Shown in pieces: positions 5,352 through 8,295 of a DNA stretch of 8,295 nucleotides (the first letter of the stretch is position 1; every line of letters starts with the position of its first letter). The position numbers and the translations under genes are program-made. A model generated the notes under the pieces. It saw only the letters and a program-made list of their open reading frames with translations. It had not been told where the DNA came from and made no database searches. Origin of the DNA: DATDRS01 sp035291605 (GTDB lineage: Bacteria > Chloroflexota > Anaerolineae > Anaerolineales > UBA6663); contig DATDRS010000018.1 of assembly GCA_035291605.1 (NCBI GenBank), positions 1 through 8,295 on the forward strand, read 5' to 3'.

Positions 5352-5391
5352 AGCCAATCGTTCGGCTCCTTCAAGGTTTCCGATACACAAG

Positions 5392-6036
5392 TCAATAAGA
5401 GATATTGACGCGATGGCCGATGTATTTGCCCTGCTCCACTTCGTTCAGCAGAAGGTCGGCAACATCGCCGGTCGTAATCTTCAACTGCGGCCCGCCGCCG
5501 AGCAATAAGTCGGCCTGTGTGCGGTATTGCCCGGTGCGCTCGCCCGGCTCCACCATCGGCGCGGGGCAGATGACCGTCCAATCGAGACCAGAGGCTTCCA
5601 GCGTCTTCCACGCCTCAAGGTGTGCGCCGGAGATGTTGCGGGCGAAGTCGGGGAAGTTGGGCAGGTCGCGCAGGAGTTTGGCAGGCGCTGCGTTTAGCGT
5701 GGCCACGCTGCCCAGCACCACAACCCGTCGCAAGCCCGCTTCGCGCATCCCTTGCAGGAGATGGCGTATGCCGTCGGTGATGATATCGAGATATTTGTCG
5801 GAGACATCAGGTCCGCCTGGCCCCATCGCGTTGATGACGGCATCGTGCCCCGGTATGGCCGCCGCCACCGCGCGGGCGTCGCGCGCATCCCCCACCACGA
5901 CCGTCAGGTGAAGGTGTGTCACATCCAACTTCGCCCCATCGCGCACAAAAGCCGTCACCGTGTGGCCGCGCTCCAACGCCTGCTTCAATATCTGCTGGCC
6001 GATTTGGCCGGTTGCGCCGAAGAGAATGATATTTAT
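5392..6036 (-). CDS. NAD(P)H-binding SDR-like oxidoreductase (BVR-B/NmrA type), predicted ATA start
   Basis: From the proposed start the protein has 214 residues, the usual size for this family. It begins NIILFGATGQIGQQIL with the Rossmann glycines at 7, 10 and 13, followed by VTAFVRD (27-33), VVVGDARD (46-53), AVINAMGPGG (66-75), VVVLGSVATLN (105-115) and WTVICPAPMVEPG (153-165). The frame has no ATG, GTG or TTG near the expected start. AAGGAG (6048-6043) stands six bases before ATA (6036-6034), precisely where family members have ATG, giving MNIILFGATG. The frame stays open upstream because it overlaps the preceding gene in another frame. The AAGGAG overlaps the upstream stop codon (TAAGGAG), so the gene is probably translated in coupling with it. 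The function is probably NAD(P)H-dependent reduction of an unknown substrate. Confidence 0.85.
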   Translation of the reverse strand: MNIILFGATGQIGQQILKQALERGHTVTAFVRDGAKLDVTHLHLTVVVGDARDARAVAAAIPGHDAVINAMGPGGPDVSDKYLDIITDGIRHLLQGMREAGLRRVVVLGSVATLNAAPAKLLRDLPNFPDFARNISGAHLEAWKTLEASGLDWTVICPAPMVEPGERTGQYRTQADLLLGGGPQLKITTGDVADLLLNEVEQGKYIGHRVNISY

Positions 6037-6046
6037 CTTGCGCTCC

Positions 6047-6460
6047 TTATGACTCCGAGGTGTTGTGTACGATCTTGTTGACGGCGAACTCACCTTCGGC
6101 GAAGGCAGGCTTCTCGACGCTCCAACTCCACGACACGCGGGGTGTGATGCGCATGTAGACGCCGGGGCCGAACTGCCCTTCGCGCTCGACGAATTCCGCC
6201 GCGCCGTAGATCCGGATCCCGCGCGGGTGCCAGGGATCGACAGACACCAGATCGTCCACCACCAACGCCACCTGTGGGTTACCGGCCCGAACGTTTTTGT
6301 ACTTGCGTGTGTGGGTGGGACTGTGCCCGCCGACGTAGAAAGCATCCCCGTCGAACTCGAAGCCGACGGGCATCACGTCGGGCCGCCCGTCAGCCGAGAC
6401 GGTGGCGATGCGCGCTAGATGCTGCGACTTGAGATAAGCGATTTCCTTCTCAGTGAACAT
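6047..6460 (-). CDS. PPOX-class F420-dependent oxidoreductase
   Basis: This 137-residue protein has the split beta-barrel of the pyridoxamine-phosphate-oxidase-like family: LKSQHLARIATVSADGRPDVMPVGFEFDG (about residues 10-38), FYVGGHSPTHTRKYKNVRAGNPQVALVVDD (41-70), then the later barrel strands GIRIYGAAEFVE (81-92) and a tail with RVSWSWSVEKP (108-118). The order and the T-R-K-Y-x-N-V-x-x-N-P motif fit the F420-binding branch rather than FMN enzymes; such proteins reduce low-potential substrates with F420H2. The ATG at 6460 has GGAGG upstream. It begins 14 bases after the membrane-protein gene and its stop overlaps the ribosome-binding site of the next gene, so it is in an operon. Confidence 0.88.
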   Translation of the reverse strand: MFTEKEIAYLKSQHLARIATVSADGRPDVMPVGFEFDGDAFYVGGHSPTHTRKYKNVRAGNPQVALVVDDLVSVDPWHPRGIRIYGAAEFVEREGQFGPGVYMRITPRVSWSWSVEKPAFAEGEFAVNKIVHNTSES

Positions 6461-6474
6461 CGCACTCCTCCCGG

Positions 6475-6900
6475 CTACATCTCCCGGCCCAGCGTGGACA
6501 GCACGCCGACAATCGCGCCAGCGGCGACAATGTGTATGAGGCCCAGCACGATCTTGACCGCGCCGCTCACCGGCAGACTCAACAGGCCGCCGAAGGACAA
6601 CAACAGGAAGACGGCAGCGACAATCTGAAAGATGAGGAACGGGCGGCGGGTGAAGCGGCCCAGGAGGGCCAGCAAAATGGTTGCGCCGATGGCTGGCGGG
6701 ATCGTGGCCTGCGCGATGAACGAAACTTCCATCGGGCTGAGCGTCTCGTAGGTGGGCGGCGCCATTACTTCCAGCGGCACGCCGAACAAACCGGCAATGC
6801 CAAAGAGCACGACGGCGGCGGCAAAAGCGGCGACCGCGGCCACCAGCGCTCCCCACCACAGCTCTCGAATCGCAACGCGTTCAACTGGTTTGTTCTCCAT
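6475..6900 (-). CDS. Four-helix membrane protein, DUF6069-like
   Basis: This 141-residue protein has four hydrophobic segments at about residues 17-38, 62-82, 88-108 and 114-134, with a polar loop PPTYETLSPMEVSF (48-61) and basic GRFTRRPF (81-88) between helices 2 and 3. The layout and the R-E-L-W-W-G start match small uncharacterised membrane proteins grouped as DUF6069; no catalytic residues stand out. The ATG at 6900 is chosen over an in-frame GTG at 6912 because GGAGG lies five bases before it. It is the first gene after the second MarR operator copy (6931-6942) and leads the F420/SDR operon. Confidence 0.75.
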   Translation of the reverse strand: MENKPVERVAIRELWWGALVAAVAAFAAAVVLFGIAGLFGVPLEVMAPPTYETLSPMEVSFIAQATIPPAIGATILLALLGRFTRRPFLIFQIVAAVFLLLSFGGLLSLPVSGAVKIVLGLIHIVAAGAIVGVLSTLGREM

Positions 6901-6927
6901 CTGCGCCTCCACAGGGTAATCGAAGAA

Positions 6928-6956
6928 ATATTAGACGGCTAAGCTTTATGCCAAAA
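6928..6956 (-). promoter_or_regulatory. Promoter with MarR-type operator before the membrane-protein operon
   Basis: TTAGACGGCTAA (6931-6942) is an imperfect palindrome with TTAG/CTAA ends and is identical to the copy at the marR promoter. On the minus strand TAATAT (6933-6928) can serve as a -10, with a weak -35 (TTTTGG, 6956-6951) 17 bases upstream. The operator would thus cover the spacer and -10 box. It lies between the marR stop and the DUF6069-like gene. Confidence 0.6.
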
Positions 6957-6968
6957 AAATAGACGCGC

Positions 6969-7388
6969 TCATGTTAGGTTCTTGAGTACTTGCATCAGCA
7001 ACCGGCGGAGCAAGACCCGCTCTTCCGCTGTCATGTTGACAAAGCTCTCACGCTCAAGTTCGCCCCACACGAGTTCACTCGGTTCGATCAACTTACGACC
7101 ATCTGCGCTGAGATAGACATGCGAGACACGCTGATCGTCTGCATCCGTCTGCCGCCGCACCAGCCCGCTGGCTTCCATTCTGTCCACGATTTTCGAAACC
7201 GTAGCAGGTGTGACGTCGAGCAATTGCGCGATCTCCGAGTGCATCAGCCCGTCACAGTCGCACAGGTGCATCAGCAGGATTTCCTGCCCTGGGTGCAGGC
7301 CGTGCTTGGCGAGCATCTGTTGAGCCTTGGCCCGATGAGCGCGCGCAACTTGTACTAACAGATAGCCAATCGTTTCAGAGATATTCAC
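6969..7388 (-). CDS. MarR family transcriptional regulator
   Basis: From the GTG at 7388 the protein has 139 residues. It shows the MarR winged helix-turn-helix: MHSEIAQLLDVTPATVSKIVDRME (about residues 49-72, with the recognition helix near 60-71) and the wing GLVRRQTDADDQRVSHVYLS (75-94) with the DxR motif; the flanking N- and C-terminal helices form the dimer. The frame extends to a TTG at 7433, but that codon lies upstream of the predicted transcription start and would place the operator inside the gene, so the GTG is preferred although no clear Shine-Dalgarno is seen. Two cysteines (C43, C45) sit in HLCDCDG just before the DNA-binding domain. Regulators of this family usually respond to phenolics, drugs or oxidants and repress neighbouring genes and themselves. 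Confidence 0.9.
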   Translation of the reverse strand: MNISETIGYLLVQVARAHRAKAQQMLAKHGLHPGQEILLMHLCDCDGLMHSEIAQLLDVTPATVSKIVDRMEASGLVRRQTDADDQRVSHVYLSADGRKLIEPSELVWGELERESFVNMTAEERVLLRRLLMQVLKNLT

Positions 7389-7417
7389 GTGAAGTTCGGC
7401 TGCTGATGCCAGATTAT

Positions 7418-7458
7418 TTAGACGGCTAAACAATACTACGGCTTGCCCAGCGTGTCAA
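7418..7458 (-). promoter_or_regulatory. marR promoter with overlapping operator
   Basis: On the minus strand the consensus TTGACA (7458-7453) is followed after exactly 17 bases by TATTGT (7435-7430). The palindromic TTAGCCGTCTAA (7429-7418) follows directly and covers the predicted transcription start near 7424. This is the classical position for repression by blocking RNA polymerase, and fits autoregulation by MarR. Confidence 0.72.
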
Positions 7459-7487
7459 CCCTTTCCATTTGGGGGGCACAGCCACCA

Positions 7488-7835
7488 TCATGTAGATGTC
7501 AATTCTACCAAGTGGCTTTGGCTCAGCCAGGCTTCCAGAGCGCTCTGTCGGCCCTGGTTGAGAGTGATCCGTTCCAGGATTACCCACCGTTGAGATTCTG
7601 CCAGGATGGGCGTTGGCCTGGTTGGGATATCGGCTCTTGCGCTGCTCTTGAGGTGAAAGGTGAATTCGGGGTTGGCGCGTAGATCGGCATACCGACCGCT
7701 CTTGCCCGGTAGGCCGGTGAGATAAGATCGGCTGTCCAAGTTCAAGTTGTGAAACCAGATCTCGATGCGGTGGGGAGGTCGTGTCTTGCGGCCGGTCGTG
7801 GCGATGCCTGCTGTGCGGCCTCGTTTGGCGCTCAC
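7488..7835 (-). CDS. Deazaflavin (F420)-dependent nitroreductase family protein
   Basis: This 115-residue protein carries the family core: IATTGRKTRPPHRIEIWFH (residues 11-29), YLTGLPGKSGRYADLRANPEFTFHLK (38-63) and a C-terminal AWLSQSHLVEL (102-112). The TTGRKT and ANPEF motifs are shared with F420H2-dependent reductases related to Ddn. The only in-frame start is a GTG at 7835 with no clear ribosome-binding site, and the N-terminus is a little shorter than in relatives, so a slightly truncated or poorly translated gene is possible. It is the first gene of the 3.9-kb unit, upstream of marR and outside the stretch that the MarR operators flank. Confidence 0.82.
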   Translation of the reverse strand: MSAKRGRTAGIATTGRKTRPPHRIEIWFHNLNLDSRSYLTGLPGKSGRYADLRANPEFTFHLKSSARADIPTRPTPILAESQRWVILERITLNQGRQSALEAWLSQSHLVELTST

Positions 7836-7959
7836 TGCCGTGAGTGGTGAGATGTGGCCTTCCCGGATCGCGCAAAGGCGCTCCTACCGGGCATGTGGAT
7901 CGCGTAGGGACTTTGGTTGGTCGACCGCGAGCTTCAATTGAATACACGTCCCTGCGAAT

Positions 7960-8072
7960 GCCTAACGGCCTCGAGCTGAGCGGCCCGGCCAAGTCACGTT
8001 CGGATTATCGCGCCGAGCTGGCCGGGTCCGCTCCCCTGGCCTGCGGCCTGGGCAGGCAGCGAGTGGTTGGGC
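7960..8072 (-). other. attC recombination site H, with inserted hairpin
   Basis: The boxes are GCCTAAC (7960-7966) and GTTGGGC (8066-8072). The left arm GCTGAGCGG is intact as in site A, while the right arm has CCGCTC (8028-8033), a 23-base insertion (8034-8056) and CAGC (8057-8060). The insertion differs from that of site C at only a few bases and sits at exactly the same place. The interior stem CCGGCCAAG/CTGGCCGG is shared with sites C and E. Confidence 0.85.
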
Positions 8073-8205
8073 GGCTCTGGGCGGGCGCCGAGGTGGCGCG
8101 GGCGGCCGGCGTCGGCCTTGATCAATGCAGCAGCGGATCAGGTACGGCGGACTCGGGTATCGCGATCGTGCGACGGCGTGCCGCCCGACTGATGGTTCAG
8201 GCCCC

Positions 8206-8295
8206 CTACGGCTCGGATGAGGAGACGTCGTAGATCGTCTCCTCGGGTTGGGCCGTAAGTAACTCAGAGAGCAAACCGAGTGTCTTTTGGACAAC
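8206..8295 (-). CDS. C-terminal fragment of unknown cassette protein (runs off right edge)
   Basis: The minus strand is open from the right edge for 29 codons, reading VVQKTLGLLSELL and later EETIYDV, to a TAG at 8208-8206. Composition is protein-like (amphipathic helix, then acidic), unlike the Arg/Pro-rich reading of the alternative frame. It lies 134 bases before attC H, as the gene of the next cassette would. A 9-bp hairpin (8219-8227 with 8236-8244) lies within its last codons. No family can be named. Confidence 0.35.
   Translation of the reverse strand, partial: VVQKTLGLLSELLTAQPEETIYDVSSSEP

Larger units (their letters stand above)
4059..7965 (-). mobile_element. Oversized multi-gene cassette with MarR-regulated redox genes
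   Basis: No attC boxes are visible between site G and site H, so 3.9 kb would move as one unit. It holds six genes on the minus strand plus a small ORF: a deazaflavin-type nitroreductase, marR, a DUF6069-like membrane protein, an F420-type PPOX oxidoreductase and two SDR-like proteins. Most cassettes are below about 1 kb with one gene. The unit may be a true giant cassette, several cassettes fused by attC loss, or chromosomal DNA captured between two sites. Confidence 0.6.
1..8295 (-). mobile_element. Integron gene-cassette array (partial, no integrase in window)
   Basis: Eight imperfect inverted-repeat sites bounded by RYYYAAC and GTTRRRY boxes recur at gene boundaries, and between them lie short units of mostly one gene each. 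Within each site one arm has one extra base relative to its partner, and in all eight this extra base lies in the minus-strand L'' arm. That gives a uniform array polarity on the minus strand, matching the direction of nearly all genes. Taking the crossover between G and TT of each R' box, the complete cassettes are 117-651, 652-1408, 1409-2169, 2170-2904, 2905-3595, 3596-4058 and 4059-7965. Neither an intI gene nor an attI site is visible, so whether this is a chromosomal or a mobile integron is inferred only from the shared attC family. Confidence 0.85.

Noticed and set aside
6961..6985. GTTAGGT at 6973-6979 as a possible attC box
   Set aside because: It lies in the last codons of marR and has no partner box or pairing arms nearby.
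7389..7433. TTG start at 7433 for the MarR gene
   Set aside because: It lies upstream of the predicted transcription start and would put the operator palindrome inside the coding region.
7426..7992. 188-residue minus-strand frame over the nitroreductase gene
   Set aside because: It is an out-of-frame shadow with low-complexity Arg/His/Pro composition; the overlapping 115-residue frame has clear family motifs.
111..8072. The recurring GCCTAAC/GTTAGGC repeats as CRISPR or REP elements
   Set aside because: Spacing is gene-sized, arms are imperfect with a constant extra base, and the outer boxes fit attC sites, not CRISPR repeats or REP sequences.
7962..8294. 110-residue minus-strand frame at the right end
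   Set aside because: It is rich in Arg, Pro and Ser, runs through attC H and has no ribosome-binding site; an alternative frame at 8206-8295 looks more protein-like.

Overview
The window reads as a stretch of an integron gene-cassette array. Eight attC-type recombination sites (111-200, 646-758, 1403-1537, 2164-2226, 2899-3015, 3590-3821, 4053-4152, 7960-8072) punctuate it. In all eight, the arm asymmetry (one extra unpaired base) points the same way, so the array is read on the minus strand, right to left. Nearly all recognisable genes lie on that strand, each followed by an attC, as expected for cassettes. No integrase gene or attI is in the window. Seven of the sites share one sequence family, which suggests a sedentary chromosomal integron; the eighth (2164-2226) is of a foreign short type. 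The host is probably an environmental bacterium with cofactor F420. An RRM protein, a DUF6069-like membrane protein and F420-type enzymes fit Chloroflexota best, but this is inference and cassettes move between hosts.

Layout from left to right. 1-116: N-terminal start of an unknown gene. 117-651: TfoX/Sxy-like cassette. 652-1408: toxin-antitoxin cassette with its own promoter and palindromic operator. 1409-2169 and 2170-2904: two consecutive cassettes, each with a dihydrofolate-reductase/RibD-C family protein; the second carries the foreign attC. 2905-3595: an RRM RNA-binding protein on the opposite (+) strand, with a structured leader and a 17-bp terminator hairpin. 3596-4058: a cassette with no recognisable gene, ending in an unusually long attC-like site. 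4059-7965: an oversized 3.9-kb unit. 7966-8295: attC plus the C-terminal end of an unknown gene.

The 3.9-kb unit is the most gene-rich part. In transcription order it holds an F420-type nitroreductase, a MarR regulator, a DUF6069-like membrane protein, an F420-type PPOX oxidoreductase, an SDR-like protein that seems to start at ATA, a small ORF resembling the tail of another F420 nitroreductase, and an NmrA-like SDR. A near-consensus promoter precedes marR. An identical 12-bp operator-like sequence (TTAGACGGCTAA) sits at the marR promoter and again before the downstream genes, so MarR probably controls itself and the reductase operon.

The most unusual structural signal is in the attC sites. 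Four of them carry GC-rich 22-27 nt hairpin modules inserted at, opposite or close to the position of the extrahelical base that normally guides integrase.
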